The position numbers and the translations under genes were made by a program. Of a stretch of 20,858 nt of DNA, positions 1-7,785 are shown in pieces. Location of the stretch: positions 1-20,858 of the forward strand of contig JAFYCU010000035.1 in the NCBI GenBank assembly GCA_017545095.1, read 5' to 3'. Under the pieces are notes generated by a model. That model had not been told where the DNA came from, searched no databases, and worked only from the letters and a program-made list of their open reading frames with translations. The stretch is from Muribaculaceae bacterium. GTDB lineage: Bacteria; Bacteroidota; Bacteroidia; Bacteroidales; Muribaculaceae. The first letter of the stretch is position 1. Every line of letters starts with the position of its first letter.

Positions 1-1
1 G

Positions 2-118
2 CAGCTGTTCATCTATTTGTCAAAGTACAAGAAAATAAGAACAGACCCACAGGCCAAGTGGCAGTCAACCAAACGCCTCAAATACATCGAGCAACTCTGC
101 GATAGTCTGGGTATATAG
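2..118 (+). CDS. C-terminal end of an unidentified protein (gene cut by the window edge)
   Basis: The first 118 bases are open in one frame and end at TAG (116-118), giving 38 residues that finish in LKYIEQLCDSLGI. The stretch is basic (many Lys/Arg) and predicted helical. It has no start inside the window, so it is read as the tail of a gene that begins upstream. I do not recognise the family. The codon after its stop lies only 88 bases before the first ATG of the TfoX-like reading frame, in a different frame, and there is no obvious terminator between them, so the two could share a transcript. Confidence 0.45.
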   Translation, partial: QLFIYLSKYKKIRTDPQAKWQSTKRLKYIEQLCDSLGI

Positions 119-206
119 TGCCAAGAATTGCGGTTTCGTTAGTCAAGATTTTGTTCAGTATGTAGCCGACCAGTGCGCTGGTGCGGGAGTAATCATCACC
201 AAAAAG

Positions 207-449
207 ATGTTTGGCGATTATGCCATTTATTGTGATGGTAAATTATTCGGTCTGATTTGTGACGATTTTTTCTACCTAAAACCCACCGATGACGTCAAGG
301 CTTTGCTTCACAAGGTGGATATGCGCCCGCCATACCCTGGGGCAAAAGACTATTTTTTCATCGAGGATATCGACGATGGCGACTACATGCGATTGTTGGC
401 TGCCGAAACGTGCAAGGCTCTGCCAGCACCCAAACCAAAAAAGAAATAG
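207..449 (+). CDS. TfoX N-terminal domain family protein, 5' end anomalous
   Basis: The 80 residues from the ATG at 207 match the TfoX-N family: KKMFGDYAIYCDGKLFG, then LICDDFFYLKPT, then RPPYPGAKDYFFIED and a basic tail KPKKK. TfoX-N proteins are small cytoplasmic proteins; the family is named for the competence regulator TfoX/Sxy, but most stand-alone members have no known function. The odd point is the start. Family members normally carry about 20-25 residues before the MFGxY motif, and that sequence is present in frame here from about 129 (SQDFVQYVADQC, then AGAG at 177-188) but has no in-frame ATG, GTG or TTG. The frame is open back to the TAA at 36-38. Either the start codon was lost, a non-canonical start is used, there is a frame error, or translation begins at 207 and makes a shortened protein. 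The family call is strong; the start is unresolved. Confidence 0.75.
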   Translation: MFGDYAIYCDGKLFGLICDDFFYLKPTDDVKALLHKVDMRPPYPGAKDYFFIEDIDDGDYMRLLAAETCKALPAPKPKKK

Positions 450-549
450 CCATCTTCGTGGTGTTGTGATGCCATATCATCACCCACTCCACGACTTAAC
501 AGAGACAGAGATACATTATTTTTTCGTATAACCATGTATCAGAAATAGT

Positions 550-693
550 ATGGACGCTCTATTTTCCTTTTGCAAAGAAAACTTTCAACTCATCTGCTTG
601 CTGGTGGGTGTGTTTGGCGTGATAGTTGGTCTCATCTCGGTGGTTTATGAGATTAGAAAGCGCAAAAAAGAAAGACACTCAATGGACGGATAG
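550..693 (+). CDS. Small single-span membrane protein (47 residues)
   Basis: An ATG at 550 opens a 47-codon frame ending at TAG (691-693). It reads as a short polar N-terminus (MDALFSFCKENFQ), one hydrophobic stretch at about residues 14-34 (LICLLVGVFGVIVGLISVV), then a strongly basic tail (EIRKRKKERH). The positive-inside rule predicts the C-terminus in the cytoplasm. The layout is that of a genuine small membrane protein rather than chance: one clean hydrophobic segment followed by a cluster of Arg/Lys. It lies 100 bases after the TfoX-like gene and about 60 bases before the promoter of the next gene. Function unknown; no family recognised. Confidence 0.5.
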   Translation: MDALFSFCKENFQLICLLVGVFGVIVGLISVVYEIRKRKKERHSMDG

Positions 694-753
694 TAGAAAC
701 ACTATTGTTTTCGGTAGTATTTCGGCTACGAGTTGGAAAAGTGCAATAAAAAT

Positions 754-784
754 TTTGTTTGTAATACAATTTTTCTTAACTTTG
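754..784 (+). promoter_or_regulatory. Bacteroidetes-type promoter for the 870-residue secreted protein
   Basis: TTTG at 754-757 and TAACTTTG at 777-784, separated by 19 bases, match the Bacteroidetes sigma-ABfr consensus (TTTG, N19-21, TAnnTTTG). Transcription would start near 790, giving a leader of about 60 bases before the ATG at 852. Confidence 0.75.
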
Positions 785-851
785 CGCCATATTCGTGGAA
801 TTTCATACGATTATTCGAGTTTTTATTCACTTTTATTAATTTTCAAGTTTT

Positions 852-3464
852 ATGAAAAAGTTTTACGCTTTTCTTCTGGCAGCTGCGGTGGCGATAGCCG
901 CCGTGCCTGCTGCGGCGCAAGCTTTCCCGGGTAAGAAAGCACCCGCGAAGGCCCAAACCGAGAACATGCTCAGCAATGTGCTGGAGAAGACACCTGTCGT
1001 TAAGACGTTTGCTGCCGCTCCCGCACTGAAGAACCAAGTTGAGGTAAAGAGCACTGTCGCTGTCACCAACGGCCCGCGCAAGGTTACCCCGCTGATCACC
1101 GAGGCCCCCGAGGGCACGTTGAAGTTCTACAACCGTAGCGGTATGGCCTACTACCGCAGCAGCGGCAGCATCGCTTCCGACGAGCAGGAGGGCATACTCA
1201 ACGTTGTTTTCGCCGACAACAACGAGGTGTATCTGCTCAACCCCATCTGCTACTGCTCGACCGATAGCTGGGTCAAGGGTACTATCGAAGGCAACACTAT
1301 CACCGTGGAGCTGCCTCAGACGCTCTATCTGACCAATAATGGTTACAACCTGGAGTTGGCTTGGGTCAACATTGTGGAAGGCTCTACGAGCGACACCGCC
1401 GACCGTGAGACCACGTCCGCCACGTTCACCATCGATGGCAACACCATCACCCTGAACGGTAGCAGCGAAACCCATGTGCTCGGTGGCGTGTGGGACGACG
1501 ACGACACCTGGTACGGTGCTGGCGACTGGAACAGCGTCTACACCGAGACCGAGCTGGAAGATGTGATTACGCCTCCCGCCGGCATCGCTCCCGTCACCTA
1601 CTACTACAGCGGCACCAGCTATTATTCCAGCACAAACCACTCGTTCAACAGCACAGTGCAAATTGTGAAGGATGGCAACGACATCTACTTCCAGGGTCTT
1701 GCCACCGGTGATGCCAGCTATGAGATTCTTCCCGAGGCTTGGGCCAAGGGCACGCTCGAGGATGGCAAGGTCACCATCCCCATGGGGCAGTACATGGGTC
1801 TGTACAGCGGCTCGCTCATTTATCTGGTGGGCTACGTCAACAATGGCGCCGGCGACATCACCTTCACCTACGATGCCGAGGCCGACACCTACACGCTCGA
1901 CAACGAGATGTTTATCAACGGCAAGAGCGACGACATCTACTACTACACTTACACCAAGTCTGGTGCTGTGATCAGCCAAGAGACTCCTGAAGTGCCTGAG
2001 CTCGTGGTGGTGCCCGAGACTGCCACCATCGAGGACGACTGGTCGATCCAGGCCAGCGGCTCGAAGGAAATCGCCATGGCTACCGAGGTGGCCTTCGACG
2101 GCAACGATGTCTATTTCAAGGGTGTTGCTTACTGGTTCCCCGAGGGATGGATCAAGGGTACCATCGAGGACGGTGTGGCTTACTTCCCCAGTGGACAGCT
2201 CATTGGCGAGGACAGCTACGGTCCTGAGTACATCAGCAGCCTCGATGGTGAGCCCATCGAGTTCACCTACGACGCGGTGAACCATGTGTTCACCATGACT
2301 TCGGACTATCTGCTCGAGACCTCCGACCCCGCGTATAACGGTTCTAACTACTATGTGTATTTCAGCTCGATGAAGATCTTCAAGGGCGAAATCGTTGAGC
2401 CCGAACCCATTGAGGTTCCCGAGGGGCTGGTGGCTGAGACCTACACCTGGACCGGCTACGACGTGAGCTTCGAGGACACCGACGACGACGAGGCCACCGA
2501 GGACGAGGCTGTCTATACCGAGTTCACCCGCTTCGTCAACATCGGCTTCGACGGCAACGATGTGTATGTGCAGGGTGTGTGCACCGAATTCCCCGAGGCT
2601 TGGATCAAGGGTACGCTCGAGGGCAACACCGTCACCTTCCCCACTGGCCAGTTCTTTGACAAGGACGACAGCTGGGTGAGCTGGGGCTATCCCGCCGACT
2701 ACTACTACTTCGTGGGCTACGGCGCTAACGGCATCCAGGATGTCACCTTCACCTACGATGCTGAGAACAACCACTTCGTGAGCGAAGACTGGATCATCAT
2801 CAACGGCAAGGAGGATGTGCTCTACTACTACAGCATCAACGCCGAGAACGAGTGGAATAAATTCGTTGAGGTGGCTGGCAAGCCTGCTGATCCCGAGATC
2901 ACCGATGCTCAGCTGGAGAATGTCACCTTCCCGAAGGTTCGCATCAACATTCCGCTGGAAACCACCACTGGCGATGCCATGAATCCCGCCAAGGTGGCCT
3001 ACCGCATCTTCACCGATGTGGAGCATGTGATTGAGCCGCTGCCCTTCGAGCCCGAAGACTACCCGCGCCTGGGCATCGAGGAAACCATGTACGAGATTCC
3101 TTACAACATGCACGACGACTACGACATCTATACGGGTGGTAGCCTGGTGTACCTGAATCAGGATCCCGACTTCCTCGCTCTTATCAACAAGATTGGTGTG
3201 CAGGTTGTGTACTACGGCGGCATGGACACCGGTACTGGTGCACCGCGTCGTGAAGCGGCCGACAACGAGACCGAGATCATCTGGTACGATGTGAAGGACT
3301 ACCTGGATACCGCTATCGAGGACCTCACCGGAGCCAAGGCTGTGGAGAGTGTGACCTATGTCAACGCTGCCGGCCTCACCAGCGACAAGCCCTTCGACGG
3401 CATCAACATGGTCGTGAAGAAGCTGAGCGATGGCTCCACCGTGGTGACCAAAGTGCTCAAGTAA
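852..3464 (+). CDS. Large secreted modular repeat protein, T9SS-like C-terminus
   Basis: An 870-residue protein with a clear type I signal peptide (residues 1 to about 24, ending AAAQA). After a Lys/Ala-rich linker come four related beta-rich modules at about 85-232, 246-376, 388-512 and 524-670. The best conserved pieces of the unit are FDGNDVYFKGV, then EGWIKGTIEDG, then FPSGQ, then FTYDAE near the module end. A fifth domain at about 685-820 (VTFPKVRINIP..., YRIFTD, IGVQVVYYGG) looks like a fibronectin-type or choice-of-anchor fold. The last 43 residues (VESVTYVNAAGLTSDKPFDG..., ending TVVTKVLK) resemble short type IX secretion sorting segments seen on Bacteroidales secreted proteins, implying cell-surface or extracellular location. 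Acidic composition and no catalytic motif suggest a structural or binding role. It is transcribed alone, from a good promoter, and ends in a perfect hairpin. The codon bias leaves the opposite strand fully open. Confidence 0.85.
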   Translation: MKKFYAFLLAAAVAIAAVPAAAQAFPGKKAPAKAQTENMLSNVLEKTPVVKTFAAAPALKNQVEVKSTVAVTNGPRKVTPLITEAPEGTLKFYNRSGMAYYRSSGSIASDEQEGILNVVFADNNEVYLLNPICYCSTDSWVKGTIEGNTITVELPQTLYLTNNGYNLELAWVNIVEGSTSDTADRETTSATFTIDGNTITLNGSSETHVLGGVWDDDDTWYGAGDWNSVYTETELEDVITPPAGIAPVTYYYSGTSYYSSTNHSFNSTVQIVKDGNDIYFQGLATGDASYEILPEAWAKGTLEDGKVTIPMGQYMGLYSGSLIYLVGYVNNGAGDITFTYDAEADTYTLDNEMFINGKSDDIYYYTYTKSGAVISQETPEVPELVVVPETATIEDDWSIQASGSKEIAMATEVAFDGNDVYFKGVAYWFPEGWIKGTIEDGVAYFPSGQLIGEDSYGPEYISSLDGEPIEFTYDAVNHVFTMTSDYLLETSDPAYNGSNYYVYFSSMKIFKGEIVEPEPIEVPEGLVAETYTWTGYDVSFEDTDDDEATEDEAVYTEFTRFVNIGFDGNDVYVQGVCTEFPEAWIKGTLEGNTVTFPTGQFFDKDDSWVSWGYPADYYYFVGYGANGIQDVTFTYDAENNHFVSEDWIIINGKEDVLYYYSINAENEWNKFVEVAGKPADPEITDAQLENVTFPKVRINIPLETTTGDAMNPAKVAYRIFTDVEHVIEPLPFEPEDYPRLGIEETMYEIPYNMHDDYDIYTGGSLVYLNQDPDFLALINKIGVQVVYYGGMDTGTGAPRREAADNETEIIWYDVKDYLDTAIEDLTGAKAVESVTYVNAAGLTSDKPFDGINMVVKKLSDGSTVVTKVLK

Positions 3465-3505
3465 CAATTAAATCCATCATGCCGGCTTCATAGCCGGAGA
3501 GCTTA

Positions 3506-3537
3506 AGAGGGCGCATCGTGTTGTCGATGCGCCCTCT
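3506..3537 (+). terminator. Perfect 13-bp hairpin after the repeat-protein gene
   Basis: AGAGGGCGCATCG (3506-3518) pairs perfectly with CGATGCGCCCTCT (3525-3537) around a six-base loop. There is no T-run after it, which is common in this phylum. A smaller hairpin, CCGGC/GCCGG (3482-3497), precedes it. Together they most likely end transcription of the 870-residue gene. Confidence 0.7.
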
Positions 3538-3563
3538 GTGTGTGCGGGCGCACACGGGTGATT

Positions 3564-3815
3564 TCAAAGCAAGCTTTGGTATTTCGCTAAACTTGCACTC
3601 ATGTTGACCGCATTTGCGGTCGAAATTAGGCTGCGTTTCGGAAAAATTGTGCAAACCGAATGCAATGAAGCTTGCTTCGATTGCTGAGGTGCAGCCAATT
3701 TTATTCAAAAATCAAAGCAAGCTTTGGTTTTTCGCTCAACTTGCACTAATTTTGCGCTGAAATCGCGAAATTTGACTGCACCTCAAGCGAGCTTGCTTGT
3801 TTTGCGCTAATTTTG
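3564..3815. repeat. Cluster of promoter-bearing intergenic repeats
   Basis: This gene-free stretch is made of related short units. A 36-base unit occurs at 3564-3599 and again at 3712-3747 with two differences; it starts TCAAAGCAAGCTTTGGT and ends AACTTGCACT. The sequence at 3649-3667, read on the minus strand, is CATTGCATTCGGTTTGCAC, which matches 17271-17289 with one change. TGCACCTCA is found at 3777-3785, at 17227-17235, and inverted at 3685-3693. Hairpins are frequent, for example GACCGC/GCGGTC at 3606-3621. The unit ends in TTGCACTAATTTTGCGC, which contains a -7 box. This looks like a dispersed, non-coding repeat family present in both orientations. Confidence 0.7.
3723..3754 (+). promoter_or_regulatory. 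Promoter inside the second intergenic repeat copy
   Basis: TTTG at 3723-3726 and TAATTTTG at 3747-3754 are 20 bases apart, fitting the Bacteroidetes consensus. A second -7-like TAATTTTG is at 3808-3815, closer to the gene, but without a matching TTTG upstream. Either could drive the gene at 3847. Confidence 0.5.
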
Positions 3816-3846
3816 CAGTTTGCAACATCAAAAAAACGTAACAGTT

Positions 3847-4446
3847 ATGAAACGAAAAGTATTGGCAATCATCTTTGTCTGCTGCACGCTAGTGCTGGGG
3901 GCGCAGGATGCCATCAGGGTGGGCTATCAAGGCACAGCACCCACTATCAGCGACTTGGCTTGGGCTTTCCTTTGCTCGTTCGACAACGATGAAGAGGAAT
4001 GTGGCGACAAACCCACTAATGCCATCAAACAGGCTTGGGTCAATCGCCGTGACGGACTTCCGCAGGACGATGGGGTGACCCTCACTGTTGATGAGAAAAA
4101 CGGCTATGTGCTCTACGAGTTCATATACCATGATGTGGTGGACCGCATGGAGATGTGCTACTGGAACGAGGCCGATGGAAAGCATCGGTTGTTTGCCTTC
4201 AACAACTTGGCCACCATGCAGAATGGCAAGCCCGTGGTTACCGAAACCAGCGGCATGATGTTCTATCGCTACAACAATGCCACGAAGAAGATGACCTATT
4301 GCGCTCCACCGGGATTTGATGTGGAATACGACTGCACCTACGCCCTGCCAAGCTCTGGCAAGGACATCACCGTCACTCGCTGGAACGAAGACGGCACTAA
4401 GCAGGAGAAAACCTTGAAATGGAACGGACACAAGTTCAGTTTCTGA
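3847..4446 (+). CDS. Secreted hypothetical protein
   Basis: The protein is 199 residues when started at the ATG at 3847, which places a signal peptide at the very N-terminus (MKRKVLAIIFVCCTLVLGA, cleavage before QDA). An upstream in-frame ATG at 3820 would add nine polar residues before it and is less likely. The mature part is mixed alpha/beta, with paired stretches YVLYEFIYHDVVDRMEMCYW and MMFYRYNNATKKMTY that look like beta-strands of a small sandwich or barrel, and cysteines at several places (for example CSFDNDEEEC). No catalytic motif or known family is recognised. The next gene starts 31 bases after its stop, so they probably form a two-gene unit acting at the cell envelope. Confidence 0.65.
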   Translation: MKRKVLAIIFVCCTLVLGAQDAIRVGYQGTAPTISDLAWAFLCSFDNDEEECGDKPTNAIKQAWVNRRDGLPQDDGVTLTVDEKNGYVLYEFIYHDVVDRMEMCYWNEADGKHRLFAFNNLATMQNGKPVVTETSGMMFYRYNNATKKMTYCAPPGFDVEYDCTYALPSSGKDITVTRWNEDGTKQEKTLKWNGHKFSF

Positions 4447-4477
4447 CTTTCACTACTTTTTGTCGAAAAATGAGCAT

Positions 4478-5242
4478 ATGAACGTAAAGTTGCATACCCC
4501 GAAGAGTCTGCAGGCGGGCAGCGGGTTGTCGTCGACCAAGCAATTCTTGCTGTCACTCATCGCCACCACGGTGTCGATTGTGCTCACCTTTGGAACGGCC
4601 GCCGTCATCGACAGCCACAAGAAGGAGTCGGCCAAGCGCGAGATGGTGAAAATGGTCATTTACGATTTCGACAAGACCATCGCCCAAATCCAGGATATCG
4701 ACACTGCCTTGAGCCGAGCTAGCCGCATCCAGCAGGAGTTGGCCGTGCATCCAGAGTGGTTCGACAGCCTGCGCTACGAGTTGCTGCGGCCGCTGCTGAT
4801 TATTGAGAGCGATTTCCCCGAAATCACCGAGCGCGTTTTCTCCACCAACATCGAGACCTTCAGCACCATAGGCGATGTGAACTTCGTCAATGAAGTGGCT
4901 AATTTCTACATCTGCCGCCGCCGATACAAGGAGACGGTACTCGACAGCATTCAGCACGACTTTGCGAATAAGCAGATCATGCAATCGCTGAAGAATGTGT
5001 TCAGCGTCAGTTTTCCCGAGTATTGCTATTTGAACTGGGCGTTTCTCGATGACCTGAAGGATAGCCGGGAGAAGTGCATGAAAATGATGCGCTTGACCGA
5101 AGCCGACATGGAATCGTTCAGCCGAAAGCTCGTTGACGAGAGAGACCGCTCGGAAAGGGACTCAATGGAGCTTGTGAGGTCGCAGGAGCAACTCAAAGCC
5201 ATGGAACTGATTCGTCAAGCCCAGGAGAAACTGTCGCAGTAG
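4478..5242 (+). CDS. Membrane-anchored protein with C-terminal coiled coil, function unknown
   Basis: The protein is 254 residues from the ATG at 4478; an in-frame TTG at 4460 is an alternative. A short polar N-terminus is followed by one membrane segment at about residues 22-44 (KQFLLSLIATTVSIVLTFGTA). The remaining 210 residues are predicted almost wholly helical: a region around VYSFPE-like and RPLLIIESDFPEITERVF motifs, then a charged coiled coil from about 200 to the end (KLVDERDRSERDSMELV, QEQLKAMELIRQAQEKL). No enzyme motif is visible. Proteins of this shape (one N-terminal span plus a helical domain) recur as uncharacterised envelope proteins in Bacteroidales; that comparison is from general recollection. 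It follows the secreted protein at 3847 by 31 bases and is probably co-transcribed with it. Function not assigned. Confidence 0.65.
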   Translation: MNVKLHTPKSLQAGSGLSSTKQFLLSLIATTVSIVLTFGTAAVIDSHKKESAKREMVKMVIYDFDKTIAQIQDIDTALSRASRIQQELAVHPEWFDSLRYELLRPLLIIESDFPEITERVFSTNIETFSTIGDVNFVNEVANFYICRRRYKETVLDSIQHDFANKQIMQSLKNVFSVSFPEYCYLNWAFLDDLKDSREKCMKMMRLTEADMESFSRKLVDERDRSERDSMELVRSQEQLKAMELIRQAQEKLSQ

Positions 5243-5267
5243 CAGCGAGGTGTCACCGCGACGCTGA

Positions 5268-5311
5268 TATTCCTTAAAGCTCGCGTTGTTTATTCGCAAT
5301 CCAAAGGAATA
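5268..5311. terminator. Possible bidirectional stop between convergent genes
   Basis: The 75 bases between the converging membrane-protein gene and the GH43 gene hold TATTCCTT (5268-5275) and AAGGAATA (5304-5311), which can pair around a 28-base loop, plus CAGCG/CGCTG (5243-5266) around a small palindrome. The loop is large and there is no T-run, so this is a tentative call based on position and symmetry. Confidence 0.3.
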
Positions 5312-5317
5312 GGCAAC

Positions 5318-6355
5318 TTATTCGTTTTCTGGGGCAGTGGCCGGGGCGGTCTGCTCGCCCCACGAGGCCCCGGCGCCGATGAAGTAAGGCCAGCCATCGT
5401 TGCTCCACTTCACCTCGTCGAGCCAGGCTACGCGCCCCTTCTCGGGGGCGGTGCGCAGGTAGCCGTGGTAGAACATCCAGGTCTTGCCTTCGGCATCCTT
5501 GATGATACGGGAGTTGTGGCCAGGGGCGATGCACACCTCGTTGGTTGTGAGTACCACTGTGCAGGCGTTTCCAAGCATCGGCATCCCCTCCTTGTCATAG
5601 TACGGGCCAAACAGGTTGGTGGCGCGTCCCACCACTGTCTCGTATGTGCTTCGAGCACCCTCGCAGCAGGTGCCGATGCTGCAAAACAAATAGTAGAAGC
5701 CATCGTGCTTGTAGATGTACGGAGCCTCGAAACGCGTGCCGGCAATCTGGTGCTTCACGCCCAGGTCCTTCACCGCCAGGCCATCGGCGGTGAGCTCGAT
5801 GAGCCAGATGCCGAACCAGCTGCCCCACACGATGTACTTGTGGCCGTTGTCCTCGATATAGTTGGGGTCGATGGAGTTCCTCACGCCCACCTCGCCGCTG
5901 GAGAACAGTTTGCCGTCACCCACGAGCCGGTAAGGCCCGGCGGCATTATCGGCCGTGGCCACGCCAATGCTGGCAGCGTCCACGCCACCCCAGGTGGAGA
6001 GCGCGAAGTAGAGCACATAGTGCCCCTTTTGCCACGTGACGCAGGGTGCCCAGTAGCGTTTCACCTCAGGCACAAAGGTGGGGCGGGGGTTGTCACCAAA
6101 GGCTTCGCCCACGCAAACCCAATCAACTAGATTCGTGCTGCGATACACCTTCTCGCCAGTGGCGAGGAGGTAGTAGAGGCCGTCGTTGCCACGAATAACG
6201 GTGGGATCGGCGGCATCCTCGCCGATAATGGGATTCCGGTAGTGGCTGCGCGGTGTATCCACAACCTGCGCCAGTGTTGACAGCGCGAGTGTCAGTGCAA
6301 ATAGCATCAACACATATCGCAGGGCAACACTGCCTGCCTGGCGATTGCGAAACAT
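5318..6355 (-). CDS. Secreted GH43 glycosidase, arabinan endo-1,5-alpha-L-arabinanase-like
   Basis: Started at the ATG at 6355 the protein is 345 residues with a signal peptide (1-30, ending LSTLAQ). A longer frame from 6448 adds 31 polar residues before it and is less likely. The GH43 five-bladed propeller signatures are all present: the catalytic base Asp50 in AADPTVIRG, the pKa-tuning Asp163 in NSIDPNYIED, and the general acid Glu210 in GTRFEAPYIY. The motif APGHNS (His280) is typical of the arabinanase branch, where this His contacts the propeller's central metal ion. Known members cut alpha-1,5-linked arabinan or release arabinose. Length is that of a single catalytic domain with no binding module. 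It is a lone gene on the minus strand, with no SusC/SusD pair nearby. A TAAATTTG box on the minus strand (6483-6490) may be its -7 element. Confidence 0.88.
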   Translation of the reverse strand: MFRNRQAGSVALRYVLMLFALTLALSTLAQVVDTPRSHYRNPIIGEDAADPTVIRGNDGLYYLLATGEKVYRSTNLVDWVCVGEAFGDNPRPTFVPEVKRYWAPCVTWQKGHYVLYFALSTWGGVDAASIGVATADNAAGPYRLVGDGKLFSSGEVGVRNSIDPNYIEDNGHKYIVWGSWFGIWLIELTADGLAVKDLGVKHQIAGTRFEAPYIYKHDGFYYLFCSIGTCCEGARSTYETVVGRATNLFGPYYDKEGMPMLGNACTVVLTTNEVCIAPGHNSRIIKDAEGKTWMFYHGYLRTAPEKGRVAWLDEVKWSNDGWPYFIGAGASWGEQTAPATAPENE

Positions 6356-6482
6356 GGGTCTATGATTTATGTTACCTGAAGAACATAAGTCGTTTATTCG
6401 CAATGTTTTTGTACTTGTTGTATCCATTTTGTGCATCAATTTATTCACGTTTATTATTGGACTATACAGCTATTATCGGCTG

Positions 6483-6490
6483 CAAATTTA
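6483..6490 (-). promoter_or_regulatory. Possible -7 box for the GH43 gene
   Basis: The plus strand CAAATTTA reads TAAATTTG on the minus strand, matching TAnnTTTG. No convincing TTTG lies 19-21 bases further upstream. It would give a leader of about 120 bases to the start at 6355. Confidence 0.35.
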
Positions 6491-6612
6491 CGAAAATTTC
6501 ACGAAAACAGAGGCTTTTTAGTTCGCTTTTGTTGAGAAACAGGCCACATGATATTTCGCAACCCGATACGTCTTTTACGGATACCAAACACATCAGGTTG
6601 AAAAAAATATCG

Positions 6613-6620
6613 TAACTTTG
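6613..6620 (+). promoter_or_regulatory. -7 box of the lipoprotein gene at 6648
   Basis: TAACTTTG at 6613-6620 matches TAnnTTTG; no clear -33 TTTG is visible. Transcription would begin near 6625, leaving only about 8 bases before the ATG at 6633 but about 23 before the ATG at 6648, which favours the second start. Confidence 0.5.
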
Positions 6621-6647
6621 CGGCATAATTGAATGTCAAATGTCAAT

Positions 6648-7712
6648 ATGCGAGCGTCCAGTGTTTATTTCCTGACTATAATTTGCACTCTCGTCTTGCT
6701 CGCCTCGTGCCAGCATGACGAGCCAGATGATTTTGTCAAGCCTCTGGCTGAGCGCACTGTGTTGCTGCTAAAAGAAAATGGGGAGATATATAATTTTGAA
6801 GGGGAACTTATAAAAAAGTTGCCCGATTGTCATGCCGTTACCCAGATTATCGTTGAAGGTGAGGATTATTTCGTGTCGGGTGTATCAACCAAAGATCGCG
6901 TGGGTTATTGGAAAAACGGCAAGTGGAACACCTTGCATGTCGATTTCATCGACGATGTTGATCATTGGGCTTTCGGCATTGGCAAGTGGGACTACTACAT
7001 CTTTTTGCTTGATTATCCCAATGTGTTGAAAAACAGCGGAATCTACCGCCTCAACGAATGCGAGAATTTTGCGCCGGCTCATCACGGCATCTCGGTGTCG
7101 GAGGGGAAATGCTATGTGGTGGGCTCGGAGGTGTCGAAAACAGCCGATGGAGTGGTTCATCACCCTATATGCTACACTGAACACAAGGGGGGGTATGAAA
7201 AGGAGAAATTGCCTTTCCCTCATGGCGCAGTCACGGGAGAGGCTTTAGCTGTCCGTGCCTATGACAAAGACCATTTCATCATTGGCGGCTATGCGGGCCG
7301 AGAGCCTATCATCTGGATTGACCGCCAGCCGCATGTGATGCCGCGCACCTTTGATTGCATTGGCGAGGATGGACAGACTTTCCCATTTGGAATCATAGAG
7401 TCTATTGTCAGATGCAATGGCCATATCTATTGCGGTGGTTTTGAATACATCGATGAATATGCCGAAAAATCTGTCCCCACATTGTGGTGCGATGATGTGC
7501 CGAAGCATTTGGTGATAGGATACGACAAGGAGAACTACTACTCTGGCAAGGTGGTGGAGATGGTGACCTATGGCGATGACGTGTACACGCTTACACTAGA
7601 AATGTATGACAATGATAACGAACTACCCTCCTTTTATTCAATGCTTTGGCTCAATGGCGAGTTGCTGAAAGTTTATGAGGATTTTTTACCTATTAGTTTG
7701 GCGGTTTTTTGA
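6648..7712 (+). CDS. Lipoprotein, propeller-like, function unknown
   Basis: The protein is 354 residues from the ATG at 6648 (an in-frame ATG at 6633 adds five). The N-terminus is a lipoprotein signal, RASSVYFLTIICTLVLLASC, with lipobox LASC. The residues after the lipid Cys (QHDEPDD) are acidic, which fits the Bacteroidetes lipoprotein export signal and hence a surface position. The mature part has recurring short beta units with a Trp/Tyr-rich strand pair: VSGVSTKDRVGYWKNGKW, CYVVGSEVSKTADG, FIIGGYAGREPIIWIDRQP, IYCGGFEYIDEYAEK, VYTLTLEMYD, SMLWLNGE. The pattern of 'value, object, place name' blades is like a six- or seven-bladed propeller. No catalytic site is recognised. It stands alone between the divergent GH43 gene and the small barrel gene. 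Confidence 0.7.
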   Translation: MRASSVYFLTIICTLVLLASCQHDEPDDFVKPLAERTVLLLKENGEIYNFEGELIKKLPDCHAVTQIIVEGEDYFVSGVSTKDRVGYWKNGKWNTLHVDFIDDVDHWAFGIGKWDYYIFLLDYPNVLKNSGIYRLNECENFAPAHHGISVSEGKCYVVGSEVSKTADGVVHHPICYTEHKGGYEKEKLPFPHGAVTGEALAVRAYDKDHFIIGGYAGREPIIWIDRQPHVMPRTFDCIGEDGQTFPFGIIESIVRCNGHIYCGGFEYIDEYAEKSVPTLWCDDVPKHLVIGYDKENYYSGKVVEMVTYGDDVYTLTLEMYDNDNELPSFYSMLWLNGELLKVYEDFLPISLAVF

Positions 7713-7785
7713 TGCAACACTTATTCCACTAAGCATATGAGAAAAATAACTTAGTAAGATTGGCCGCTTGAGTTAACCGAGGGAT

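Noticed and set aside
843..3467. An 874-codon open frame on the minus strand covering the whole secreted repeat protein.
   Set aside because: The plus frame has a signal peptide, repeats, promoter and terminator; the minus frame has a His/Val/Leu/Gly-heavy, low-complexity composition typical of the antisense of GC-rich, strongly biased codons.
3564..3747. Two 36-base repeats with a spacer, considered as a CRISPR fragment.
   Set aside because: Only two plus-strand units, an inverted related unit in the spacer, no regular spacer length, no cas genes; they fit a dispersed promoter repeat.
5318..7712. A polysaccharide utilisation locus around the GH43 gene and the lipoprotein at 6648.
   Set aside because: The lipoprotein is divergent, lacks SusD features, and there is no SusC-sized receptor in the region.
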